Origin: Candidatus Sericytochromatia bacterium
Lineage (GTDB): Bacteria; Cyanobacteriota; Sericytochromatia; UBA7694
Direction: 5' to 3'
Assembly: GCA_913773825.1 (NCBI GenBank)
Contig: CAJYHH010000599.1
Location: 1 to 5,645, forward strand
Length of the DNA stretch: 5,645 nt
The position numbers were made by a program, and so were the translations under genes. Positions 1 to 5,319 of this stretch are shown here, piece by piece (position 1 is the first letter of the stretch; the number at the start of each line of letters is the position of its first letter). Under the pieces are notes generated by a model, which was given only the letters and a program-made list of their open reading frames with translations, was not told the DNA's origin and made no database searches.

Positions 1-154
1 CGAAGAAATCGGTTTTTATGATCCCCGTCAGGATGCTTCCCCCCTGAAGCTCGACACTGAAGCTTATGGCAAGTGGACCCAGCAGGGCGCTCAGCCCACC
101 GACGTGGTTGCCAAACTTGTTAGCCGCTTTGGCGAGAAAGCTCAGGTATCCTGA
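1..154 (+). CDS. rpsP: 30S ribosomal protein S16, C-terminal part (5' end outside window)
   Basis: This is the last 50 codons of S16, a 30S subunit protein that binds 16S rRNA and helps 30S assembly. Reading starts in frame at base 2 and stops at TGA 152-154. What is seen: an IGFYDPR segment followed by a 'KLD-x-E-x-YGKW' stretch and the family hallmark QQGAQPTDVVAKL, which matches the usual 'W-x-x-GAQPTDTV' block of S16. The visible part is about 60% of a normal 80-90 residue S16; the start lies upstream of the window. The tail after GAQPTD is short (about 17 residues), as in many bacteria. khpA begins 2 bases after the stop, the classic rpsP-khpA order, so the two are almost surely co-transcribed. 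Identification is confident from the motif and the neighbour. Confidence 0.95.
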   Translation, partial: EEIGFYDPRQDASPLKLDTEAYGKWTQQGAQPTDVVAKLVSRFGEKAQVS

Positions 155-156
155 GC
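140..156 (+). promoter_or_regulatory. Perfect hairpin over the rpsP stop, abutting the khpA start
   Basis: The bases read GCTCAGG-TAT-CCTGAGC: a perfect 7-bp, GC-rich inverted repeat with a 3-base loop. It contains the rpsP stop codon and ends on the base before the khpA ATG. There is no Shine-Dalgarno-like sequence in front of khpA. The inference is that the hairpin would hide the khpA initiation region until a ribosome finishing rpsP melts it, giving translational coupling. No T-run follows, so it is not a terminator. Seen directly: the repeat. The function is inferred. Confidence 0.5.
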
Positions 157-417
157 ATGGCGCTGAACGAAGCCGTTGAGACCATTGCCAAGCTGCTGGT
201 CAAGAATCCGGAAGACGTGGTTGTTTCAACCTCGAATTTTGATTCCGAAGACGGCGGCGAGATGGAACAGCTCGAAATCAGCCTCCAGGTGCACCCCGAC
301 GATCGGGGACGCATCATTGGCCGCCGGGGCAAGACAATTAACGCTCTGCGCACCCTGATTAAAGCAGCAGCCATCAAGCAGCAGCAGCGAATCAATATCG
401 AAGTAATCGATAATTAA
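157..417 (+). CDS. khpA: KhpA, small KH-domain RNA-binding protein
   Basis: This 86-residue single KH-domain protein belongs to the KhpA (YlqC) family. In Gram-positive bacteria KhpA pairs with KhpB/EloR (Jag) as a cytoplasmic RNA chaperone affecting cell elongation and small-RNA stability; its role elsewhere is less known. What is seen: an N-terminal helix and strand, then HPDDRGRIIGRRGKTINALR with the KH GxxG loop at G55-R-R-G58. The 'IKAAA' helix follows (residues 68-72), then a final strand INIEV. It is slightly longer than the usual 75-80 residues because of an acidic insert (about residues 28-37, DSEDGGEMEQ). The ATG at 157 lies 2 bases after the rpsP stop and has no visible ribosome-binding site, so translation probably depends on coupling. 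A strong terminator follows 20 bases after the stop, making khpA the last gene of this operon. Confidence 0.93.
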   Translation: MALNEAVETIAKLLVKNPEDVVVSTSNFDSEDGGEMEQLEISLQVHPDDRGRIIGRRGKTINALRTLIKAAAIKQQQRINIEVIDN

Positions 418-436
418 TCCTGCACAATCTCTGTTT

Positions 437-488
437 TTTGAGCCCTTCTGATATTTCAGTAAAAATGTCAGAAGGGCTCAAACTTTTT
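437..488 (+). terminator. Rho-independent terminator after khpA
   Basis: The left arm TTTGAGCCCTTCTGA (437-451) pairs perfectly with TCAGAAGGGCTCAAA (468-482). The stem continues inward through a G-U and three A-U pairs (about 19 pairs in all) to a small AT-rich loop. A TTTTT run at 484-488 follows after one C. This ends the rpsP-khpA transcript and isolates it from the lipoprotein gene downstream. Confidence 0.9.
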
Positions 489-527
489 GGAACACAATCT
501 TTTTTGCAAAACAGAGCCTGATTTCAA

Positions 528-542
528 GTTTTTGCTGAAAAC
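528..542. promoter_or_regulatory. Imperfect palindrome GTTTT-N5-AAAAC upstream of the first lipoprotein
   Basis: GTTTTTGCTGAAAAC lies 54 bases before the chosen start of the lipoprotein gene and is a 5-bp inverted repeat with a 5-base spacer. Similar GTTTTAAAAAC elements occur in front of the second lipoprotein gene (3418-3440). It could be an operator, but both gaps are AT-rich and such words arise easily by chance. I could not find a convincing -35/-10 pair in the 489-596 gap. Confidence 0.2.
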
Positions 543-596
543 CGGCCCTCTCCTGTGATGTACTTAAAGGGAATCAACCCCGTAGCGAGTGACATC

Positions 597-1718
597 ATGA
601 AAAAACGTTGGATGACCCTGCTGTTCTTAAGCCTGGTTACAGCCTGCCAGACAAGCAATCCCACAACTGGCCCGCAGCCTTCTCAAGCCCCCCGTGCGTC
701 GGCCTCTCAAACCAGCATTCAGCCCTCTGCAAGCCCAGGCAGTATTGCGCTTAGTGCTTATATCATGCGGCCAGAAGCTCGTTTTGAAGTCCAGGGTTTT
801 CGCACTCAGTCACTGAGTAGCACTCATGAAGCGCTGTTAAAACAGGCCGTGCTCCAGTTTGAACAAGACATGGCCCAAAACAAGACAGACAGCTATTTTC
901 AAGACCCCGGTTTTTCGATTAAGCTTTTAGCTGGCAGCGAAGGAAGCTACTTCCAGAGCCCTGAGCTACTCGCCAGCCTGACCGGTTACGCCATGGCCCT
1001 GGTCATTTATCCTGACCAGTCCTCAGATGTGTTTAAAGGCCGCCTGGTAGACTCTAATTTTTACTTTACAGGCTCCGAAACCTTACCTGAAACCAACACG
1101 ACTTATCTAATCACCTTAGACGGCAATCTCAAGTCTCAGGTCTTTAGCGGCAGCCTGACGCCGTTTAGCATTCAATCAGAGGCCAGCCCTAGTCCTCAGA
1201 CATCATCCAGCCCAACGCCATTGCCTTCAGCTTCAGTGCTGCAAGTCTCAGATCCATCTGCATCGCCGCTTTCAGCTGAGCGCTTTCAGCAGGCTCTCGC
1301 AGCAGCTCGCCAGCGGGCAGCTGAAATGCAGCAGCAGGCCAGAGCCTTCCGACCAGGGCCGCCACCCCCACCCAAACAGGGTCAGACTGGCAGCCAGCCA
1401 CCTCCGCCGCCTCTGCCTGGATCTCCCCCGCCCAGTGGCAACCCACCACAAGGTAACCCACCTCAGGGAAATCCTCCCCAAGGCAGTTTACCGGCAGGCA
1501 ATCCACCCAATAACCCAAACAGCGCCTCGATGCATCCTTATCCTTCTCAAGAGCTGATGGAGCGTTTACGCAGGGAGCGGCCTGAACTGGCCAAAGCCTT
1601 TCAAGATATGGCCAGTCTACCGCCTCGTGAACACTATCAGCTTGCCTTAGAGCTATATGAAGCCAACAAAGATATTATGCCGCCGCCCCCAGCCCCGCCC
1701 GAGGAGACTAAACGATGA
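597..1718 (+). CDS. Predicted lipoprotein with proline-rich region and C-terminal helical domain ('LipA')
   Basis: I do not recognise this 373-residue protein as a known family. The start at 597 is chosen because MKKRWMTLLFLSLVTAC is a compact lipoprotein signal (n-region KKR, hydrophobic core, lipobox VTAC, acylated Cys17). In-frame starts at 555 (GTG) and 558 (ATG) would add 14 non-signal residues and have no ribosome-binding site; the 597 start itself has only a weak one. Layout: Ser/Pro/Thr linker (18-47); a mixed, probably beta-rich domain (about 50-192, with YAMALVIYPD and TTYLITLDGNL strands); a second Ser/Pro linker; a short Ala/Gln helix (227-251); a proline tract with three exact GNPPQ repeats (281-295); a helical domain (about 317-361) containing LAKAFQDMASLPPREHY; and a PPPPAPPEETKR tail. 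That helical domain recurs in the second lipoprotein at 3574-4356. Cys17 is followed by Gln, so E. coli-type sorting would favour the outer membrane. The stop overlaps the next start (ATGA). The function is unknown; an envelope or surface role is inferred. Confidence 0.8.
   Translation: MKKRWMTLLFLSLVTACQTSNPTTGPQPSQAPRASASQTSIQPSASPGSIALSAYIMRPEARFEVQGFRTQSLSSTHEALLKQAVLQFEQDMAQNKTDSYFQDPGFSIKLLAGSEGSYFQSPELLASLTGYAMALVIYPDQSSDVFKGRLVDSNFYFTGSETLPETNTTYLITLDGNLKSQVFSGSLTPFSIQSEASPSPQTSSSPTPLPSASVLQVSDPSASPLSAERFQQALAAARQRAAEMQQQARAFRPGPPPPPKQGQTGSQPPPPPLPGSPPPSGNPPQGNPPQGNPPQGSLPAGNPPNNPNSASMHPYPSQELMERLRRERPELAKAFQDMASLPPREHYQLALELYEANKDIMPPPPAPPEETKR
1437..1481 (+). repeat. Three tandem 15-base units coding GNPPQ
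   Basis: Three consecutive 15-base units each code Gly-Asn-Pro-Pro-Gln, and a related GNPPN follows shortly after (residues 301-305). The units differ at several third-codon positions, for example GGC/GGT/GGA for Gly and CCACAA/CCTCAG/CCCCAA for Pro-Gln. The repeat is therefore kept at protein level and is not a recent slippage product. It sits in the disordered linker just before the shared helical domain. Confidence 0.8.
1701..1706 (+). promoter_or_regulatory. Shine-Dalgarno for the HTH/helical protein, inside the lipoprotein gene
   Basis: GAGGAG lies 8 bases before the ATG at 1715, within the last codons of the lipoprotein gene, where it codes the Glu-Glu of the PEETKR tail. With the 4-base ATGA overlap (1715-1718), this fixes the start of the downstream gene and indicates coupled translation. 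It is the strongest ribosome-binding site in the first 4 kb of the window. Confidence 0.75.
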
Positions 1719-3322
1719 AAACCCCTTTTGATCCCGATGAGCGCGAGCGCATCCGCCAGGCCAAACAAATCCTGCGGCATCTTTGGAAGCAGAGCAATCT
1801 GCCGATGGACGAGATTCTTGAACACGTCAATTCAGAGAATCTGCCGCTTAAAAAAAGCACTCTTTCAACCTGGCTGAGCCTCAAGCCCGATAATATTATT
1901 CGTCCCAAAGAAGAATATCTTGAGATTCTGCTTAAGCTGTTTATGCCAGCTAGCCGGCCAGAGCAGCGTCAGGAAGTTTTAGACGAAGTTCGCGCCTTGC
2001 TGGATTATAGCCGGGCCCCGATGAGTTCCGAGTCTTTGCGCAATCGACTTTCACAGCAATTAGACGATAATCTCAGCCGCACCCTGAGCAATAATCAGGA
2101 TCAGCTGTCAATCCATTTAGAAGCCCTTGAGTCACTGCTCGAAGAAATTGAGCCGCGGATTCTCGATTACGACAAAGGTTTTCCGGTGATTCGCCTTGAA
2201 GAAGAAGGCAGCTTAAAACTACTGCGTCAATTATTGGGCAAAGACCGTGAACAGCATAAAGCGTTTCAGGTTGAAGACGGTTATGAAATTCCGCTGACCC
2301 GTGTGCAGTCGATTGAAGCCATTTCAGAGATTATCAATCTGTTGAATGAGGGCTCGCGCCTGCTGCGCGCCTATGTTGAGCGCCATTTGCTTGAAGAAGG
2401 TTATTTAATTGGCGATATGCCGCGAATGGAAGACTTTGTTGCCTATTGCTGGGAAATCTCCGATCGACTGCTGCACCATAATTTGCTCTGTAAAAGTGTG
2501 CCGACGCTTAAACGCACGCTGCTGCGAATTATGGCCACCTGCTGGGGCATTCGCTATGTGTTAAACAATCAGTCAGGCAGTCAAAGCGAAGTGCAGTTTC
2601 AGAATATGCTCCAGCTTAAAGGTAAAACTTCTCAGGCAGATATTCAGTGCTCAGTTGCGGTCTATATGGGCCTGCTGGCGCGCCAGTTTTTACGCCAGGG
2701 TTCAGCCTCACGGGTGCAACAAGCGCTGCAGCTGGCGCGTAAATCCCGCGATATGTTAACTCGCTGGCACCCAGAGCTCAATACCGAACAAGAAGTGTTC
2801 TATTACAAAAAAGAGCTGGCCAATCTCTGTTATGACATTGGCTGCCTCTTACTCTGGCATCAAAAGCTCAGCCCGGCCTATCAAGAAACCGTCCAGGAAT
2901 GCATGAACCAGGCTGCGGAGACCTATTCAGAAGTGCTCGAGACCGTCAATCTCTTTTATGAAGGCCTGACCGAACAGCGCAGCCAGCATGTTCGCGCTTT
3001 TTATGTGCTCAGCCTCTGCTGGACATCTGCCACCCTCAAAAAGACCGTGGCTGAAATCAATAAGCTGACCTCTGGTGAAACCCTTAATCAGCAATTCTGG
3101 TTTATGCAGATGGTCAAAGCCAGTGCTTATAGCATTCTGAGCCATCGTAGCCGCAACCCTCACGACCGCGCCAGCTTTTTGCAGGCAGCCCGTACCCATC
3201 TGAATAAAGCCTTGCTGGTTTCTGGCCTGGCTGAACAAACACGCCAGGAAATCGAAAAAGACTATATTCTCAATCAGACCTTTGCCCTGGATGATTCGCT
3301 GTTAAGCCTGATGCCTTCTTAG
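1715..3322 (+). CDS. Large helical protein with HTH-like N-terminus, probable regulator ('RegB')
   Basis: This is a 535-residue, soluble, nearly all-helical protein of no family I recognise. It has no signal peptide or membrane segment, so it should be cytoplasmic. Residues about 10-78 look like a small HTH fold: a long first helix (ERIRQAKQILRHLWKQ), PMDEILEHVN, then LKKSTLSTWLSLK as a possible recognition helix, and a closing helix (EEYLEILLKLF). Residues 80-260 are charged amphipathic helices, including a likely coiled coil (about 126-150). Residues 310-510 contain repeated helix pairs with small and aromatic packing residues (for example AVYMGLLARQFLRQG, ASRVQQALQLARKSRDML, ANLCYDIGCLLLWHQ, ARTHLNKALLVSGLA), resembling TPR-like scaffolds. 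HTH plus TPR-like repeats recalls peptide- or protein-responsive regulators, but no canonical TPR consensus is clear. It overlaps the lipoprotein gene upstream by 4 bases with a strong ribosome-binding site, so the two probably act together. A terminator follows 30 bases after the stop. Being a gene is certain; the DNA-binding role is inferred. Confidence 0.85.
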   Translation: MKTPFDPDERERIRQAKQILRHLWKQSNLPMDEILEHVNSENLPLKKSTLSTWLSLKPDNIIRPKEEYLEILLKLFMPASRPEQRQEVLDEVRALLDYSRAPMSSESLRNRLSQQLDDNLSRTLSNNQDQLSIHLEALESLLEEIEPRILDYDKGFPVIRLEEEGSLKLLRQLLGKDREQHKAFQVEDGYEIPLTRVQSIEAISEIINLLNEGSRLLRAYVERHLLEEGYLIGDMPRMEDFVAYCWEISDRLLHHNLLCKSVPTLKRTLLRIMATCWGIRYVLNNQSGSQSEVQFQNMLQLKGKTSQADIQCSVAVYMGLLARQFLRQGSASRVQQALQLARKSRDMLTRWHPELNTEQEVFYYKKELANLCYDIGCLLLWHQKLSPAYQETVQECMNQAAETYSEVLETVNLFYEGLTEQRSQHVRAFYVLSLCWTSATLKKTVAEINKLTSGETLNQQFWFMQMVKASAYSILSHRSRNPHDRASFLQAARTHLNKALLVSGLAEQTRQEIEKDYILNQTFALDDSLLSLMPS

Positions 3323-3352
3323 CAAATGCTCCTAGCTTCACTGAATCAAGCT

Positions 3353-3385
3353 AACCCGGACGAATAACGTCCGGGTTTTTCTTTT
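3353..3385 (+). terminator. Rho-independent terminator ending the lipoprotein-regulator operon
   Basis: AACCCGGACG (3353-3362) pairs perfectly with CGTCCGGGTT (3368-3377) around an AATAA loop. The stem runs into TTTTT-C-TTTT (3376-3385). This is a compact, GC-rich stem with a strong T-run, and a confident end for the two-gene operon. A minor hairpin (TAGCTT 3333-3338 with AAGCTA 3348-3353) lies just before it. Confidence 0.93.
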
Positions 3386-3417
3386 GTTAATGCAGTTTAC
3401 AGGCTTATTTCAAAACC

Positions 3418-3440
3418 GTTTTAAAAACCTCGTTTAAAAC
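3418..3440. promoter_or_regulatory. Pair of near-palindromes GTTTTAAAAAC / GTTTAAAAC
   Basis: GTTTTAAAAAC (3418-3428) and GTTTAAAAC (3432-3440) lie 14 bases apart, start to start, in an AT-rich stretch upstream of the second lipoprotein gene. They could be a tandem operator or simply an AT-rich promoter-proximal element. The rest of the 3386-3573 gap is also AT-rich and holds another short palindrome, TTTTCGAAAA (3495-3504), but no open reading frame. Confidence 0.25.
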
Positions 3441-3504
3441 AAAAGAAAAAAATGATTCATCGCTTATTTATGTTTAGATACCTCCCGTTCAAGTTTTTCG
3501 AAAA

Positions 3505-3534
3505 TTGGCGCTTTTCCATAACGCAGAATAAAAG
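3505..3534 (+). promoter_or_regulatory. Candidate housekeeping promoter for the second lipoprotein gene
   Basis: TTGGCG (3505-3510) and TAAAAG (3529-3534) are separated by 18 bases, and each matches the sigma-70 consensus at 4 of 6 positions. Transcription would begin near 3541, giving a leader of about 33 bases containing the purine-rich AAAAGAGAAA before the ATG at 3574. The AT-rich region upstream would favour it. The match is modest and other choices are possible. Confidence 0.3.
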
Positions 3535-3573
3535 AGTGAGGAATCACAAACATCATCGAAAAGAGAAACCAAA

Positions 3574-4356
3574 ATGAATAATCGTACCGCTCTTTCACTC
3601 GCTAAGACTTTCGGACTGATGATTTCTGCTTCAATCGTATTTTCTGCTTGTGGTTCCGCTAACCTGCCCAGCGCATCTGGTTTAACGACTTCATCTGTTC
3701 AGATCAGTGAAAGCAGCGATATCTTTGGCATTCAGGCTGCTCCTGGTGGCCAGACAGCTCAAGCTGGCCAGGGCGGCGCTCAGGCCGGAAAAGGTGGCCA
3801 GCGTCCGCCACAAGGTGGGCCAGGAGCCCAAGCAGGTGGCCAGCAAGGCGGCCAAATGCAGCCCCCACCGCCCCCGCGTGGTCAGGCGGGTCAGACAGGT
3901 GTAGCAACTCAGACTCAACAGGCTCCTGCTGGCGGCGCCATGCAGTCTCCGCCGCCTAAACCCGAAGGTGCAGAAAACTGCGACAAACCCCAGGGCCCTC
4001 CACCCCGTGCTGGTGAAGCAGGCGCTGCAGGACCCGAAGGAGCTGGTGCACCCCCTGCTGGCCAGCAGCCCCCACATCGACTGCCCAAAGCCTTTATGGA
4101 TGCCTTAGCTGAACATGAAGACTTACACAAAAGTTTTGAAGCCCTAAAAGATCTTAGCCCCCAGGAACACTATGCCCAGCTTAAAGTTCTGCTAGCAGAC
4201 TACCCTGATCTACTGGCTCTGGTGCAGGCCCCTCCCGCTGATGGCGCAGCCGCTGGACCTCGTCCGCCCAAACCGCCAAAACAGCCCAATGGCGCTCCCC
4301 CCAGCGGCGCTCCCGCTGCTCCTCCGGCAGATCACGAAGCAGGCGAAGGTTATTAA
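3574..4356 (+). CDS. Predicted Gly/Gln/Pro-rich lipoprotein with the same C-terminal helical domain ('LipC')
   Basis: This 260-residue protein is of no family I recognise. The N-terminus (MNNR, then a hydrophobic core LMISASIVFSAC) is a lipoprotein signal with Cys26. Phe at -3 of the lipobox is less usual than Leu, but FSAC-GS is acceptable. Residues 55-168 are low complexity: a Gly-Gln/Gly-Ala rich part (57-96, with several GGQ), polyproline runs (PPPPP at 97-101, PPP at 126-128 and 142-144) and a lone second cysteine (C136, in ENCDK). Residues about 169-218 form a helical domain with LHKSFEALKDLSPQEHY, matching the C-terminal domain of the lipoprotein at 597-1718 at 8 of 17 positions. The tail (219-260) is again Pro/Ala/Gly rich. 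The ATG at 3574 has only a weak purine-rich site upstream. The gene is bounded by terminators on both sides, so it is probably transcribed alone. The likely location is anchored in the envelope with an extended, disordered arm; the function is unknown. Confidence 0.8.
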   Translation: MNNRTALSLAKTFGLMISASIVFSACGSANLPSASGLTTSSVQISESSDIFGIQAAPGGQTAQAGQGGAQAGKGGQRPPQGGPGAQAGGQQGGQMQPPPPPRGQAGQTGVATQTQQAPAGGAMQSPPPKPEGAENCDKPQGPPPRAGEAGAAGPEGAGAPPAGQQPPHRLPKAFMDALAEHEDLHKSFEALKDLSPQEHYAQLKVLLADYPDLLALVQAPPADGAAAGPRPPKPPKQPNGAPPSGAPAAPPADHEAGEGY

Positions 4357-4366
4357 ACACTTCCTT

Positions 4367-4398
4367 TGTAAGGGTCGGGACCTTAACCGACCCTTACA
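4367..4398 (+). other. Strong hairpin after the second lipoprotein gene, no T-run
   Basis: TGTAAGGGTCGG (4367-4378) pairs perfectly with CCGACCCTTACA (4387-4398) around an 8-base loop. The stem can extend by a T-G wobble and a T-A pair. No T-run follows directly, so it is not a standard intrinsic terminator. It may protect the mRNA 3' end or help the terminator 43 bases further on. Confidence 0.6.
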
Positions 4399-4440
4399 GA
4401 AGTCAATATGTCAGTTTGTATTTTTGGGCAGTCACTCCTC

Positions 4441-4470
4441 AGGCGTGGTCACAGCAGACCACGCTTTTTT
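4441..4470 (+). terminator. Rho-independent terminator before the sigma factor gene
   Basis: GCGTGGTC (4443-4450) pairs with GACCACGC (4457-4464) around ACAGCA and is followed directly by TTTTTT (4465-4470). The stem can grow by a G-T wobble and an A-T pair at its base. It ends the second lipoprotein transcript and leaves only 38 bases for any promoter of the sigma factor gene. Confidence 0.9.
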
Positions 4471-4472
4471 GC

Positions 4473-4502
4473 TTGTCCGGGTGACCAGAATGCTGTTATT
4501 AT
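4473..4502 (+). promoter_or_regulatory. Candidate promoter giving a leaderless sigma factor mRNA
   Basis: TTGTCC (4473-4478) and TATTAT (4497-4502) are separated by 18 bases; the -10 matches TATAAT at 5 of 6 positions. The usual 6-7 base distance to the transcription start falls at 4508-4509, on or next to the A of the ATG. No Shine-Dalgarno sequence precedes that ATG. Since the terminator ends at 4470, a promoter must lie about here, unless transcription reads through. Confidence 0.45.
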
Positions 4503-4508
4503 TCGCGC

Positions 4509-5279
4509 ATGGCCACACGTCCTGATGCTTCCAGCCTGCGCGCCTGGTGGCAGACTTATCAGCAAGAAGGCAGCAGCGATGCCCGCGAAAAGCTGATTAC
4601 TCACTATCTTTATCTGGTCAAATACGCCGTTGGCCGCATGCTGGTTAACCTGCCCGGCCATCTGGACCCTGATGATCTGATCGGTTATGGTCTGATGGGT
4701 CTGATTCAGTCTGTTGAAAAATTTGAGCTGGCTCGAAACGTGCGCTTTGAAACCTTTGCCATGACGCGGATTCGCGGCGCGATTCTCGATCAGCTTCGCG
4801 CCATGGACTGGATGCCGCGCTCGTTGCGCCAAAAAGCCAAAGAGATCGAGCAGGCGATTCAGCGAATTGAGCAAGAAACCGGCCGCAGCGCTGATGAAGA
4901 CAGCATTGCAGCTGAGCTGAAGATTGACGTTGAAACCTTACGCCAGAATTTATCTGAAACTTCTTTTTTAGTTCTCTCTTTAGATTATCTGCTCAATCCC
5001 CATGACGAAGGCTCTGAAAGCTTTGGGGCCTCTATCCCTGATCCAGGCATGCGTCCTGATGAACGCGCTGAGCAAGAAGCCCTACGCGAAGCGCTTAAAT
5101 CCGCGATCAGCACCCTGCCAGAGCGCGAACAAAAACTGATTGCCAGTTATTATTTTGAAGGCCTGACGATGAAAGAAATTGGCAGACTACTGACGGTTAC
5201 CGAAGCGCGTGTGTGCCAGCTTCATTCTCAGGCGATTCACCGTCTGCGGGCGCGAATGAAGACAATACTTGGGCTGTAA
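4509..5279 (+). CDS. fliA: RNA polymerase sigma factor, FliA/WhiG (sigma-28) type
   Basis: This 256-residue group-3 sigma factor directs RNA polymerase to alternative promoters, in most bacteria those of late flagellar and chemotaxis genes. Region 2 (about 30-105) has LDPDDLIGYGLMGLIQSVEKF, FETFAMTRIRGAILDQLR and DWMPRSLR, which closely follow the FliA/WhiG pattern. Region 3 (about 106-162) has the EIEQAIQRIEQETGR helix and the LSLDYLL segment. Region 4 (about 203-250) has LPEREQKLIASYYFEGLTMKEIG and the HTH VTEARVCQLHSQAIHRLRAR. The length is typical and all regions are present. No FlgM-like anti-sigma gene or flagellar gene is visible nearby, so FliA versus another sigma-28-type regulator (WhiG- or SigF-like use) cannot be settled; the symbol is provisional. 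The ATG lies just after a candidate -10 box and lacks a ribosome-binding site, suggesting a leaderless mRNA. A later start would cut into region 2's leading helix. No terminator is visible after the stop. Confidence 0.92.
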   Translation: MATRPDASSLRAWWQTYQQEGSSDAREKLITHYLYLVKYAVGRMLVNLPGHLDPDDLIGYGLMGLIQSVEKFELARNVRFETFAMTRIRGAILDQLRAMDWMPRSLRQKAKEIEQAIQRIEQETGRSADEDSIAAELKIDVETLRQNLSETSFLVLSLDYLLNPHDEGSESFGASIPDPGMRPDERAEQEALREALKSAISTLPEREQKLIASYYFEGLTMKEIGRLLTVTEARVCQLHSQAIHRLRARMKTILGL

Positions 5280-5319
5280 AGAAAGCTATGAAAGACAAAA
5301 CATCTTCTGTATTTATCAC

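Noticed and set aside
555..596. Upstream starts (GTG 555, ATG 558) for the first lipoprotein
   Set aside because: They would place 14 residues without signal character before a clean MKKRW lipoprotein signal, and there is no ribosome-binding site before them.
1189..1518. Minus-strand open frame of 109 codons opposite the proline-rich part of the first lipoprotein
   Set aside because: It is the antisense of a proline- and serine-rich coding region, whose GC-rich codons rarely give stops on the other strand. It has no ribosome-binding site or recognisable domain.
1882..1896. GCCCGATAA inside the 1715-3322 gene, resembling a sigma-28 -10 element
   Set aside because: No TAAA element lies about 15 bases upstream, and the site is inside a coding region; chance match.
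3691..4130. Several open frames (both strands) inside the second lipoprotein gene
   Set aside because: They arise from the Gly/Pro/Ala-rich codons of the real gene; their products are low-complexity and lack start signals. The lipobox and shared helical domain support the 3574-4356 frame.
4241..4525. Plus-strand open frame of 94 codons crossing the end of the second lipoprotein and the start of the sigma factor
   Set aside because: It runs through two hairpins and a terminator, has no ribosome-binding site, and its product resembles nothing.
4449..4874. Minus-strand open frame of 141 codons opposite the sigma factor gene
   Set aside because: It is antisense to the conserved sigma region 2, overlaps the terminator at its end and shows no domain.
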